Both the position numbers and the translations under genes were made by a program. Below the pieces are notes generated by a model, which did no database searches, had not been told where the DNA came from, and worked only from the letters and a program-made list of their open reading frames with translations. DNA of 39,006 nt from Candidatus Poseidonia sp. (GTDB taxonomy: Archaea; Thermoplasmatota; Poseidoniia; Poseidoniales; Poseidoniaceae): NCBI GenBank assembly GCA_022426155.1, contig JAKMEE010000027.1, positions 1 through 39,006 of the forward strand, in the 5' to 3' direction. This document shows, in pieces, positions 24,701 to 32,671 of the stretch. Each line of letters opens with the position of its first letter. Position 1 is the stretch's first letter.

Positions 24701-26596
24701 GAAACCTTGTCCTACACCTTTGACCACTTCGACGATGATCCTCCGGCGTCCTTTACCCTCACGGTGCAAGCCTGGGACGCGGTAGGCAACAACGCCACAT
24801 ACAGCGTCCCGGTCATTCTCTACAACGAAATCCCTGAACCGACCTTTACCGTGAACAGAGAGAGTAATTTTAGCGAAGCAATGGTAACATTCGACGGGTC
24901 TTCAACAGTTGATCCAGAAGGCGACGCCCTCTCCATCACTTACACCTCCTCGTTGGACGGTGTGTTGCATCAAGGAACCGAATCTTCCGATCCCCTCTTG
25001 CCACTTGCTTCAGTCTGGGATGGCTACCTCTCCCGAGGCGTCCACACGATTACAATGGAAGTCACGGACAATCGAGCAGAACATGCCAATCAGAGCAAAA
25101 CAACTTCCATGCTGCTCACCGTTGTCAATTCTCCACCCAAGGCTGTGATTGAGACCCCCGGCGCGCTCATTTACGATTCTTCGGAGATCATTGCCTTTTC
25201 AGCCAACGGTTCGGGCGATTACGATGCTGCATGTGACACCTTTCCTCAAGAGGGTGTTTGGCATTGTGTGGACTTCACACCGTCCACAGGCTCAGAATTT
25301 TTGGTGGTAACATGGACCAGCGATCTCGATGGACGTTTGACACCTGAAGGCGAAGATTGGCTCACCTTCGACCAGCGCCTCAGCGCCGGCATCCACGAAA
25401 TCACTCTCTCCTTGGACGATGGAATCAACGAACTTGTCACCACCTCGGTGACGGTCACCGTGGATGCCTCTGCACCGATTTTGGGCCTTGTGAGTCCCAT
25501 TGACGGGTCAACTCATCCATCTTCCAACACCGTCCTCTTCGACGCAACAGAGAGTGTGGATTTTGATGGAGACACATTCACATTAACTCTCCGTTCCTCA
25601 CTTGAAACAGAACCCCTGTTGACCGATGTAGATCCTGCCACCATCCACTCATTGAATCTAACAGCTGGAGAACATCTATTCACCGTGACCTTGGAAGACG
25701 AAACCGGTTTGAGTCGAGATGAATTCTTTATTCTCACCATTGAAGAATCAGCTCCAGTCATTCGCCTCGTTTCACCGACGAATCGCCAATCCTTGGCTCC
25801 CGGTGAAATCGTGTCCCTCGAAGAGGCATCCTACGATGCTGACAATGACTTGGTCGTGCGACAATGGCGCCGCTGGTCCGATGACTTGAGCTTCCCCGAA
25901 GTGATATCCACACGCTCAATGGACGAGTTTGCGAATTGGGCTCCAGGGGAGTACCACCTCTCTTTGTACATTGAGGATTCGCGAGGTGAATGGGTTGAGG
26001 AACATGTCAACATCACCCTCCAGTCCAGTTTGCCAGAACTTGACCGTGAATCACTGACATTAAGTGCAACAACATTTAACGAAAATGAACTTCATGAATT
26101 AGCAATATCCATACGCTTAATCGATGCTGATGGCACAACTCAAGACGTTCGAGCCAATCTTACATTGAACATTCAACAATGGGAAGTGAATCTTTCCGAC
26201 AAGAACGGTGATGGAGTGTGGGAAGGCGTTCTTGATTGGAGGCCGGAATCCGTTGGGCGCCCGAGTTTGAAAATCATCGCTCGTGACGGTGTTGGTGATG
26301 ATGCCAACATCGACTTAGTATCACGTAGTTTGGTGGTCGAAGAAGCAGAATCTGATCAACGGATTCTGATTTTTACTGCTTCCGTTGTTGCCACCATGGG
26401 TGGTGCAGCCCTCGTCCTCTTCCTGATCGCTCGCCGTCGCCGGGCGATGGCTGACCTGGATCTCATCACGTCTTGGGACGCATTTAGGGCCCCTGCTCAG
26501 GCTGTGAAAGATGCAGATAAGGTGGATGTGCCAGAATTGGAACAAAACATCATGGATGGAACCAATGAAGTCCAAGAGGAATTGGACCAATTGTGA
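21773..26596 (+). CDS. giant beta-helix / PKD-like anchored surface protein
   Basis: The product has about 1607 residues (ATG 21773; 21785 is an alternative). A signal peptide follows the start (WSVFLSVFLFLAPAMM). The next 700 residues show right-handed parallel beta-helix spacing, with repeated phrases like PVIENLTVVNP, PRINDLYIDQ and PLLTDITVDR about 22-40 residues apart. Then come about six Ig/PKD-like domains marked by D.D.D.L..SW segments (SWDLDDDALTFSW, TYDPEGDDF, TVDPEGDAL, SVDFDGDTF, SYDADNDLV). A transmembrane helix (near 1537-1557) precedes RRRR and an acidic cytosolic tail. Beta-helix plus PKD proteins usually bind or process polysaccharide at the cell surface; no catalytic residues could be assigned. 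Many N-x-T sequons occur. It ends 2 nt from the convergent GT2 gene. Confidence 0.85.
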   Translation: MLEFMRGGAPSTWSVFLSVFLFLAPAMMHIIPPEETLLFEGEDETQTVGARSQITWSGTQTLSSTYTVGIADELIIQACTSVEMSGGTRIIVDGRLTVLGTKACPVTFTASGTSDHEGIQFNSSSFGRGSLIQNLTIEDAIYGVTIYGSNPVIENLTVVNPDRVGVDIFSNASPRINDLYIDQAGRNLPFQGDWRYGIGLSIGAGSTPIIQRSVFTDILTRAVNIWGGSGGLIQGITVDNVTGSTWAIAAGIWVEDSQPLLTDITVDRSDTGIIIRHIDDGGYTHAVVRDATVTNSMYRGVYVDKNNHTNYTNYETADFTNLTIKGTGTSGAKTANIGFAALEVNATGAWFDNTLIEDSTTVGVRLYYVDSTTTFRNLTVRDSGDPGQGPHEAGIAVRSSYFAPIFEELEVSGSVGPGISSTSGGAMQGTDWHLHNNTGQGLYLNRATVVINGMELNDNGQSGAHVLDARYVTFENLSAEGNGGDPLVNTEASHQAGLYYEQSNDIESASGDVRCRSCIVSGSTGAGILAVDSVDLWLEDITLFDNNPATSPLEVDNSNPWPGGSQGRMHLLGANITSESPNIPAVLFKRMAGNVDGLTMLGNHSGLDWDGENNGNFPSSLSNSTLTGTDCLTLQNHPSLGGHGNTVDASCTGSLRLDNSQVNWSGFTDETGDRVIELDSLSSLHLHQPNGVDLTLASIIGSATIDVAWDLTIWVVNNNSNGIPNANVNTSFSDIEPSVQESTNDLGYVFLPDFIGQRWTSSGASSYNTVTIQCGYDSVSNTSTATLDQDRFVNCLLELDNQPPFLMWASPLHEAVYPSQGEVAFNASDSWDLDDDALTFSWSSNIDGDILSSCTGTWQFPNGPAQGFAFTANGNDTYACILSDGIHAITLEICDDAGHCVSEVRTIELVNQAPVLVVEFEPSLNPWSELIMPQTGTVTINTTGTYDPEGDDFACIITFSGYNRQGPGWSNAWVCPETLSYTFDHFDDDPPASFTLTVQAWDAVGNNATYSVPVILYNEIPEPTFTVNRESNFSEAMVTFDGSSTVDPEGDALSITYTSSLDGVLHQGTESSDPLLPLASVWDGYLSRGVHTITMEVTDNRAEHANQSKTTSMLLTVVNSPPKAVIETPGALIYDSSEIIAFSANGSGDYDAACDTFPQEGVWHCVDFTPSTGSEFLVVTWTSDLDGRLTPEGEDWLTFDQRLSAGIHEITLSLDDGINELVTTSVTVTVDASAPILGLVSPIDGSTHPSSNTVLFDATESVDFDGDTFTLTLRSSLETEPLLTDVDPATIHSLNLTAGEHLFTVTLEDETGLSRDEFFILTIEESAPVIRLVSPTNRQSLAPGEIVSLEEASYDADNDLVVRQWRRWSDDLSFPEVISTRSMDEFANWAPGEYHLSLYIEDSRGEWVEEHVNITLQSSLPELDRESLTLSATTFNENELHELAISIRLIDADGTTQDVRANLTLNIQQWEVNLSDKNGDGVWEGVLDWRPESVGRPSLKIIARDGVGDDANIDLVSRSLVVEEAESDQRILIFTASVVATMGGAALVLFLIARRRRAMADLDLITSWDAFRAPAQAVKDADKVDVPELEQNIMDGTNEVQEELDQL

Positions 26597-26598
26597 AT

Positions 26599-27375
26599 TC
26601 ACTTGCTTTGTTCTGGAAGATCCCCATTCAATGAATCAGGGTTGCTGTCCCGACCGCCCCATGGCGTGCGTGTTTTGTTCAGACCAAATCGTCGTGCAAA
26701 AAGGAACTTCAAATTCTTCCAACCATCGCCCCAAGTGTGTATTTCTGCATCTCCGACACGAGGTCGATATGGGACAGAGATTTCAACTGCCTTTTTCTTT
26801 CCAAGGAACTTTCGTGTGATGATTTTCATTTCTTCACTGAGTGGCATACCGTCGTTGGTTGGGCGTAGGCGTTCATTTTCAAGCATTGACTTCTTGAACA
26901 CCCACATCCCTGATTGTGAGTCTTTGATTCCGTAACCAAATAAAACACGGGCGGTGAATGAGAGAACCCAATTTCCAAATCCATGGAGGCCCGACATTGA
27001 ACCATCTTCTGCGAGGGAGAGGCGATCGCAAGTGATGAAATCCAAGTCATCATCGATTAGACGTTTCACCAAATCAGGTACAAGTTCAGCTGGATAGGTG
27101 CAGTCAGCATCCATTGTGACAATGATATCGTTTGTGGCAACGTCAAAACCCGTTCGGTAGGCTCTGCCGTATCCTTTCCGGTCTTCAAGATGCACACGAA
27201 TTCCCTTTTCCAAAGCGATTTCACGTGTGCGGTCGCTTGAATTTCCATCAACAATCATAATTTCAAGGTCTTGGCACCAATCCCGAGGAATAGCATCAAT
27301 GGTTGGACCGAGGGCTTCCTCCTCATTTCGAGTCGGTAACAACACAGTGACGGAGACAGGAAGGACATCGGCCAT
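26599..27375 (-). CDS. GT2-family (Dpm1-like) glycosyltransferase
   Basis: The product has 258 residues from ATG 27375; in-frame ATGs at 27390 and 27414 exist, but a tttcaaat element lies 26.5 nt before 27375. GT-A fold signs are VTVLLPTRNEEEALG at the N terminus, IMIVDGNSSDRT, and the DxD motif in TMDADCTYP. The segments GYGRAYRTGF and GIKDSQSGMWVFKK match polyprenyl-phosphate mannosyl/glucosyltransferases. No C-terminal membrane helices are present, so it is a soluble or peripheral Dpm1 type. It probably loads a sugar onto a polyprenyl phosphate for glycan synthesis at the membrane. It faces a divergent GT4 gene across 105 nt. Confidence 0.9.
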   Translation of the reverse strand: MADVLPVSVTVLLPTRNEEEALGPTIDAIPRDWCQDLEIMIVDGNSSDRTREIALEKGIRVHLEDRKGYGRAYRTGFDVATNDIIVTMDADCTYPAELVPDLVKRLIDDDLDFITCDRLSLAEDGSMSGLHGFGNWVLSFTARVLFGYGIKDSQSGMWVFKKSMLENERLRPTNDGMPLSEEMKIITRKFLGKKKAVEISVPYRPRVGDAEIHTWGDGWKNLKFLFARRFGLNKTRTPWGGRDSNPDSLNGDLPEQSK

Positions 27376-27397
27376 GACTTCACGAGTCATGGCATGG

Positions 27398-27405
27398 ATT
27401 TGAAA
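27398..27405 (-). promoter_or_regulatory. TATA-like element of the GT2 gene
   Basis: Minus-strand TTTCAAAT is centred 26.5 nt upstream of the ATG at 27375. It resembles the element of the divergent GT4 gene. Confidence 0.4.
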
Positions 27406-27450
27406 GGTTTGCATGGAAGCACGGCTCTGGGGCCCTCATCGGTAACGACA

Positions 27451-27458
27451 TTCAAATG
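27451..27458 (+). promoter_or_regulatory. TATA-like element of the GT4 gene
   Basis: TTCAAATG is centred 26.5 nt upstream of the ATG at 27481, supporting that start over the in-frame start at 27394. Confidence 0.4.
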
Positions 27459-27480
27459 TGCCTTCTTCCCCGTCAAGAGC

Positions 27481-28749
27481 ATGCACATCGCCATGGTATC
27501 GGGCGAGTATCCACCTCGTTGGGGTGGTATTGGCTCGGTGGTGTTCCATCTCGCAGGGCATCTAGCTGCAAGGGGGCATGAGGTCACCATAATCACACGA
27601 ACCCACTCTCAGCGCACGCCTCAACAACCTGGCGTCAATGTGCTTCATGTGCCTTGGCTGAAAGCTCCAATGGCTTTCACACGCTCGTATGGGAAGCATG
27701 CACTCACCGCATTAAGGCGATTGAATCAAGCCAAAACCGTTGATGTTGTTCACACATTGTTGCCCCTAGTCAGTTGGACGGTCAAGGAGTATGCTTGGGT
27801 CGAAGAGCACATTGCACCCGTCGTTTCAGCTCTGAATGGAAGTTGGATTGGCGAACGAGAAGGCATGAAATTAGCAGCCAAACATAACGAGGCTGCGACA
27901 TGGAAGAATCCCAACGATCTCGCCATTCTACTCACTGCTAAATGGTACGCCAAATATGAGCAAGCAGGCATCGAAGGTTCGAGTGTGTCGGTTGCGATTT
28001 CAACCTCCACAAAGCAAGAATTTGAGCGCTGGTATCAACCTCCCGAGGACTGGCATTGTGAAACGGTGCTGTACGGTGTTGATCACCATGTATTTCGTCC
28101 AACAAACCATGACAATGAAGAGGAACATCTCGCCTACGAAACGATTCGAACGAAATATGGGGCTGCAGATGAAGCTGCTCTAACCGGGCTCGCAGATACT
28201 CAGACTCCGCTTCTCCTTGCTGTTGGGCGTTTGGTGGCGAGAAAGGGACATCGAACCTTGTTACGGGCCATGCCCTCCATTCTCAAAGCGCATCCTCAAG
28301 CACGCTTGGTGGTCATTGGACGGGGGCACATGCGTAAGACCCTGCTCCGGCAAGCCAAGAAATTGGGGGTTGGACACGCAGTTACCATTCTTCCCGGAAT
28401 GAGTTTCGAGCACCTTGCCCTTCATTTCCGTTCTGCAGATTTGGTGATTTATCCCTCTTATTACGAGGGACAAGGACTCATCCCATTGGAAGCCCTCGCA
28501 AGTGGTACACCAGTGGTCACGGTTGACCAACCCCCTCTTACCGAGATGATTGATGAAACCGTTGGGGGCTTGTTCACGTGCGGCGACCATGAAGATTTAG
28601 CACGAAGTGTCATCGCCTCACTCGATGACCCTGTAGGCCGTTCTGCTCAAGCAGAACGAGGGCGGGCTAGAGTGTTGGACCATTACACTTACGAACATAA
28701 TGCAGAAGCCTACGAGGCCATCTATCAGCAAGTTGTGGATGAATATTGA
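27481..28749 (+). CDS. GT4-family glycosyltransferase
   Basis: The product has 422 residues from ATG 27481, where the typical GT4 N terminus begins (MHIAMVSGEYPPRWGGIGSV). The upstream in-frame extension from 27394 overlaps the divergent gene's 5' region and lacks similarity. The second Rossmann domain opens with PLLLAVGRLVARKGHRTLL, and the EX7E motif lies in EGQGLIPLEALASG. No membrane helix is seen. The family is retaining, of the phosphatidylinositol mannosyltransferase/glycogen-synthase-like type; the acceptor is likely a lipid or lipid-linked glycan, by inference. Its divergent neighbour (GT2, Dpm1-like) suggests a common glycan pathway. The first Asp-box lipoprotein follows after 59 nt. 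Confidence 0.9.
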   Translation: MHIAMVSGEYPPRWGGIGSVVFHLAGHLAARGHEVTIITRTHSQRTPQQPGVNVLHVPWLKAPMAFTRSYGKHALTALRRLNQAKTVDVVHTLLPLVSWTVKEYAWVEEHIAPVVSALNGSWIGEREGMKLAAKHNEAATWKNPNDLAILLTAKWYAKYEQAGIEGSSVSVAISTSTKQEFERWYQPPEDWHCETVLYGVDHHVFRPTNHDNEEEHLAYETIRTKYGAADEAALTGLADTQTPLLLAVGRLVARKGHRTLLRAMPSILKAHPQARLVVIGRGHMRKTLLRQAKKLGVGHAVTILPGMSFEHLALHFRSADLVIYPSYYEGQGLIPLEALASGTPVVTVDQPPLTEMIDETVGGLFTCGDHEDLARSVIASLDDPVGRSAQAERGRARVLDHYTYEHNAEAYEAIYQQVVDEY

Positions 28750-28771
28750 GCTATTTTCTCAAATCCTGAAA

Positions 28772-28787
28772 GCGGAAGGTCATTATC
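28772..28787 (+). promoter_or_regulatory. duplicated core promoter, copy 1
   Basis: gcggaaggtcattatc ends 21 nt before the ATG at 28809 and recurs exactly at 30295-30310, 37 nt before the next lipoprotein ATG in both cases. ggaagg looks like a purine-rich BRE and tcattatc (centre 25.5 nt upstream of the ATG) like a TATA box. Confidence 0.5.
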
Positions 28788-28808
28788 CCCCTCTTCAGTC
28801 GGACAAAC

Positions 28809-30281
28809 ATGCGCTTCAAGGCAATTCTGCTCTCGCTGCTCATGGCCACATTTTCTCTTGCAGGATGTTTTGGGGAAACTGAACCGGAGCCCGAGTCAGA
28901 ATCAGAACCCATGAAGTCTTCTCGTGTCTTTGTGACCAACGGTTCAGGAATGTCAATCGAAGTCACACCTCTGGACATGTCCTTTTTCTTCAGCGATGTT
29001 GCGGAAGATGGCCCGGAGCCGAGCATCGGCATCACCTCAAGTGGCTGCATGTTTTTCATTGCCATGGAGAAACCCATGCGTTCCTGTGACGGTGGCCTCA
29101 CATGGGAAAATACTGCTGACATAACACAAGCACCATTCACCAGTGACCCCTACGGGTGGGTGGATCCAGTGACAGACCGGGTCTTCAACATCCACATGAT
29201 GGGACTTTCGCACACATGGATTGGTTGGTCCGACAACGATGGTGAATCATGGTTGGGTAATCCATATGATAGCGGCCCAACGCCCCTCAATGACCACATA
29301 AAACTGGGCTCTGGCCCATGGACCGATTCTGGATATGGAGGTTTAGGTCAACTGAGCCCATTGTACTCAGAGGCTGTCTACTTTTGTTACAATAAGTTGG
29401 CAGGAATATTTTGTTTCACGAGTTATGATGGAGGAATTACGTTCCCTATCGGCGGCCAAATTTTCGGACTTGCAACCTCGAATGGAGGATTGCATGGGGC
29501 GATTACCACCGCTCCAGACGGGACCGTTTATGTGACTCCAAGGGTTGCTACGCCAACGATCATTTTCTCCAAGGATAATGGATTGAGTTGGGATACGAGG
29601 GAAATGGGAGTAGATGCTAATACGCCAAATCCTCGGAAAAATTCAGAGGTTGCTACCGATACCGAATCAAACGCATACCATGTTTGGACGGGTGGAGATC
29701 AAGGCATTTACATGTCCCGAAGTACAGATTCAGGAGATTCATGGGAGCAGGATAGTCTTCGAATTAGTCCCATTGAAGTGATCTCGACCACCTTCCCGCA
29801 AATTGATGCTGGAGACCCAGGACGGATTGCAATCACCTACTTAGGAAGTGAAAATTCTTCCCTCCTTGCTACTACCGATATCGATGGAAATAATTGGACT
29901 GGAAACGGGCATTATGCACCTAACGGTGTCCATTACCACCTGTACATTACCTACAGTTTGAATGCCCTTGATGAAAATCCAGTTTTCCACACCCATCGAG
30001 TTACAGACGACCCTGTGCAAATCGGCGCAATGTGCTTGAACAGTGGCGATTGCCGTAGCGACCAAGGCGGTTCGAACAGAAACCTTCTCGATTTTAACGA
30101 CCTCCATATCGATCGTGATGGCCGTGTCTATGTCGCCTTTGCTGACGGTTGTACGGGAACTTGTGCCACAATGGAGTCGCCAACTCCAGCGGATTCACGA
30201 ACCAAAACAGGTGGCGTGTATTATCTTGAAATGGGGCCAAGTTTGTACCTTGATTCTGGAGAACTCTCAGCATTGGTTTGA
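28809..30281 (+). CDS. Asp-box (sialidase-type propeller) lipoprotein
   Basis: The product has 490 residues. It has a lipoprotein signal peptide (MRFKAILLSLLMATFSLAGC, lipobox LAGC, Cys20), so it is probably lipid-anchored on the outer face of the membrane, followed by an acidic EPEPESESEP linker. At least five Asp-box-like motifs are visible (CDGGLTW, SDNDGESW, SYDGGITF, SKDNGLSW, STDSGDSW), the hairpins of sialidase/BNR-type beta-propellers. The catalytic Arg triad, Tyr and Glu of true sialidases could not be assigned, so a sugar-binding or unknown role is as likely. A paralogue with near-identical signal peptide and promoter follows in tandem, overlapped by no more than a few codons of uncertain 5' extension. 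Confidence 0.85.
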   Translation: MRFKAILLSLLMATFSLAGCFGETEPEPESESEPMKSSRVFVTNGSGMSIEVTPLDMSFFFSDVAEDGPEPSIGITSSGCMFFIAMEKPMRSCDGGLTWENTADITQAPFTSDPYGWVDPVTDRVFNIHMMGLSHTWIGWSDNDGESWLGNPYDSGPTPLNDHIKLGSGPWTDSGYGGLGQLSPLYSEAVYFCYNKLAGIFCFTSYDGGITFPIGGQIFGLATSNGGLHGAITTAPDGTVYVTPRVATPTIIFSKDNGLSWDTREMGVDANTPNPRKNSEVATDTESNAYHVWTGGDQGIYMSRSTDSGDSWEQDSLRISPIEVISTTFPQIDAGDPGRIAITYLGSENSSLLATTDIDGNNWTGNGHYAPNGVHYHLYITYSLNALDENPVFHTHRVTDDPVQIGAMCLNSGDCRSDQGGSNRNLLDFNDLHIDRDGRVYVAFADGCTGTCATMESPTPADSRTKTGGVYYLEMGPSLYLDSGELSALV

Positions 30282-30294
30282 GGACAAGACTCAG

Positions 30295-30310
30295 GCGGAA
30301 GGTCATTATC
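30295..30310 (+). promoter_or_regulatory. duplicated core promoter, copy 2
   Basis: This is identical to the 16 nt at 28772-28787 and at the same distance (37 nt) from the ATG at 30332. The match continues with substitutions through the next 20 nt and into the signal-peptide codons. Confidence 0.5.
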
Positions 30311-30331
30311 CTCCTCTACGGTCGGCCAATC

Positions 30332-31786
30332 ATGCGCTTCAAGGCTGTTCTGCTCTCGTTGCTGATGGCGACAATGTCTCTTTCAGGTTGTTTTGGTGAG
30401 GATGAGTCAGTTCCGGTTGAAACTGAACAAACTCCGCTTGATGGATTATTTTCAAGCACAACCTTCTATCATTATCCAGGGGCTATCAACGCTTCAAATG
30501 CCTCGATTGGCTATGAGAACCTTACGGGGAATTCCACCCCTTATCCTGCGACAGGCACCTATTTCGGAATCGGTGATACCACCTTTGAACCGACGATTGG
30601 AGTCACCTCAACAGGTGGAGTCCACTTCTCATCGTTCGGAGGTGCTGGGCGAGGAACGATGGTCTTTACTTCTCTTGACCAAGGACAAACCTGGACCAAC
30701 ATGGGGCCGTTCAATCCCGTGTTCCCGAGTGATGATTTGGGTCAAGTCCCTTCATCAAACGATCCATACATCTACGTTGACAAATGGACCGATCGCATCG
30801 TGAAATTTGACATGCATGCACTCACGGCCATGTTCGTTGAATATTCTGACGATGATGGGAAAACATGGTCCATTCCATTCTCTGCAGAGGGGTATTACAG
30901 TCCACAAGACCACCAATCTATTGCATCCATGCCCGATGTTGGTGGAATCGGACTGTACGAAACCATCTACGTCTTTTGCATCAACACAGGAAGTTCAGCA
31001 CTAGGACCTCAATGTTCTCGGTCGCTTGATGGAGCCCACACATGGGACATTCAACGTCCAGGTTATCCTACTGGAGTCGCCCAATGCTCAGGATTGCACG
31101 GTCATCTTGCAGGCTCAAACGATGGTGCCATCTACCGAGGCAATCCTTCATGTGACGGTCCCGCAGTTTACCGCAGCGTCGATGGAGGCTATTCGTGGAC
31201 GGAACACACCATCACCACGACCGTCCCAATGCAAGAGGGTTGGCACAGTCACGAAGTGGCTGTAGCAGCGGACGAAGCAGGCAACCTCTTTGCTTCGTGG
31301 ATCAGCATTGACCAAATGCCCTGGATGGCATACTCTCGTGACCAAGGAGACACATGGTCAGAGCCCATGATGATGGCGCCCCCCGGCGTGAATGAAACAG
31401 GTTTTCCAACAATTTTCGCAGGTGAAGAAGGTCGCGTTGTTGTTGGTTATATCGGAGAAGGGGACGATATGGGTGGCTGGTCAGGCTACATGTCCATCAT
31501 GACTGACGCCTTTGCAGACCAACCGCTGATCACTACTGTTGCGGTCAATGATCCATCCGATGCGCTGGACGACACTGATGATTGTGGGAACGTTCGTTGC
31601 GGAGGATTTGGTGATTTCATCGATGTTGAAATTGACGATGAAGGTCGACCTTGGATTGCTTTGGCTCACAACGTGATGGGTGAAGCAGGCATCGTTGGAA
31701 CTTACACTATTGGTCCAGCCCTTTACGGTGAGTTGCGTTTGTTGCCTGAGATTTCAGCAGGTGGGCCTTCAACTGTCACGGTGTGA
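30332..31786 (+). CDS. Asp-box (sialidase-type propeller) lipoprotein, tandem paralogue
   Basis: The product has 484 residues from ATG 30332. A longer frame from 30278 reads through the duplicated promoter and is rejected because the signal peptide MRFKAVLLSLLMATMSLSGC (lipobox LSGC, Cys20) begins here, exactly as in the paralogue. Five Asp-box motifs are visible: SLDQGQTW, SDDDGKTW, SLDGAHTW, SVDGGYSW and SRDQGDTW. Overall order of segments resembles the previous protein (EPTIGVTS near the first blade; YGEL near the C-terminal end), but the bodies have diverged strongly while the leaders have not. It is probably surface-exposed and lipid-anchored; enzyme activity is not established by visible residues. 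The small membrane-protein gene starts 4 nt after its stop. Confidence 0.85.
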   Translation: MRFKAVLLSLLMATMSLSGCFGEDESVPVETEQTPLDGLFSSTTFYHYPGAINASNASIGYENLTGNSTPYPATGTYFGIGDTTFEPTIGVTSTGGVHFSSFGGAGRGTMVFTSLDQGQTWTNMGPFNPVFPSDDLGQVPSSNDPYIYVDKWTDRIVKFDMHALTAMFVEYSDDDGKTWSIPFSAEGYYSPQDHQSIASMPDVGGIGLYETIYVFCINTGSSALGPQCSRSLDGAHTWDIQRPGYPTGVAQCSGLHGHLAGSNDGAIYRGNPSCDGPAVYRSVDGGYSWTEHTITTTVPMQEGWHSHEVAVAADEAGNLFASWISIDQMPWMAYSRDQGDTWSEPMMMAPPGVNETGFPTIFAGEEGRVVVGYIGEGDDMGGWSGYMSIMTDAFADQPLITTVAVNDPSDALDDTDDCGNVRCGGFGDFIDVEIDDEGRPWIALAHNVMGEAGIVGTYTIGPALYGELRLLPEISAGGPSTVTV

Positions 31787-31790
31787 TGGT

Positions 31791-32042
31791 ATGGCCTTGC
31801 TAAACAGTTGGTCAATTTCTCATTTTTTCATTTGGTTCATTGCTGGCCGATACACCCGACTGAGTTGGGGATTGTTTTGGGCCTTATCGGTTGGTTGGGA
31901 AGTGTTTGAATGGCTCATTGACGATGCAGCCTGGGCTTGGTTTGCAGTTGAACCTCTTGACAACAAACTGTCAGACATTGCCGTCAATGCGGTAGGGTTT
32001 TGGATTGGTAGGAGAATTCTCACCAAAGATACAATGGGGTAG
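31791..32042 (+). CDS. small VanZ-like membrane protein
   Basis: The product has 83 residues from ATG 31791, 4 nt after the lipoprotein stop, so it is probably cotranscribed. An upstream in-frame extension would lie inside the lipoprotein gene in another frame and is rejected. Two to three hydrophobic helices (about 8-22, 25-42, 60-75) surround a motif WEVFEW...N..SDI..N..GF.IG. This motif resembles the E-W/D-x-x-N-x-x-G pattern of VanZ-like and related small integral membrane proteins, which are often one third longer. The function is unknown. Confidence 0.62.
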   Translation: MALLNSWSISHFFIWFIAGRYTRLSWGLFWALSVGWEVFEWLIDDAAWAWFAVEPLDNKLSDIAVNAVGFWIGRRILTKDTMG

Positions 32043-32309
32043 TGATGTCTATACTCCACCATCATTTGGAAAGAATATGGTCGTAAAAATCAAATCATTT
32101 TCCCTTTCAACCTGAATGGTGCTATCTTTGTTGACAACCATCAAGCAGGAGATCAATTAAACAATAACGCAGGGATTTAGGTCTATAAAAATCTCAACTA
32201 CCCCTGTCCTCCGACCTTATACGCCACCCCTCAGAGGGTATGATGTCAAATAGAAGTGAAGCGAAATCTTTCACCATAGGCAAAAGTAGGTCCACCTTCT
32301 GTTCGGAGC
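32043..32309. other. 267-nt intergenic region with TATA box, palindrome and short ORF
   Basis: This is the longest gap in the window. It contains a good TATA box (32183-32192), predicting a start site near 32214. An 11-bp palindrome ccctcAgaggg follows (32228-32238), then a 31-codon open frame (32240-32335) that overlaps the cupin start out of frame. The leader of about 95 nt contrasts with the leaderless layout elsewhere. No tRNA or known riboswitch is recognised. Confidence 0.45.
32183..32192 (+). promoter_or_regulatory. TATA box upstream of the cupin gene
   Basis: ctataaaaat is the closest match to a canonical archaeal TATA box in the window. It lies about 120 nt before the cupin ATG, which implies a 5' leader or an intervening small transcript. 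Confidence 0.5.
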
Positions 32310-32669
32310 ATGTCACCGATTTCATTGACAGATAAATTCAGTCAATTTACAGATCTATGGTCTCCAAAAGTCATTGCAGAAATGAACGATTACCAATTCA
32401 AACTGGTGAAGGTTGAGGGTGAATTCATTTGGCATCAACATGATGACACCGATGAAGTTTTCATTGTCATTGAAGGATCGATGTACATCGAATTTGAATC
32501 TGGAACACTCAAATTAAATGCTGGAGAAATGCACGTTGTGCCAAAAGGAATGATGCATAAACCATTCGCGCATGAAACATGTCATGTGATGTTAGTGGAG
32601 CCTCGCGGCGTCGTTAATACCGGTGAAGTGACCAACGATTTGACGTCGGAAAATGACGTTTGGATTTGA
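32310..32669 (+). CDS. single-domain cupin protein
   Basis: The product has 119 residues. Both cupin motifs are complete: motif 1 His42-x-His44-x4-Glu49-x6-Gly56 in WHQHDDTDEVFIVIEG, and motif 2 G-x5-P-x-G-x2-H ending at His83 (GEMHVVPKGMMH). The three His and one Glu would bind a metal in the barrel. Small cupins of this type include sugar-phosphate isomerases, dioxygenases and many uncharacterised stress proteins; the substrate cannot be named. The gene is preceded by a long leader with a good TATA box and ends 2 nt before convergent crtB. Confidence 0.88.
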   Translation: MSPISLTDKFSQFTDLWSPKVIAEMNDYQFKLVKVEGEFIWHQHDDTDEVFIVIEGSMYIEFESGTLKLNAGEMHVVPKGMMHKPFAHETCHVMLVEPRGVVNTGEVTNDLTSENDVWI

Positions 32670-32671
32670 CG

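Noticed and set aside
30278-30331. N-terminal extension of the second lipoprotein
   Set aside because: It runs through the duplicated promoter, and the signal peptide shared with the paralogue starts at 30332.
31680-31790. N-terminal extension of the small membrane protein
   Set aside because: It lies in another frame of the lipoprotein gene, and hydrophobic helices typical of the family start only after the ATG at 31791.
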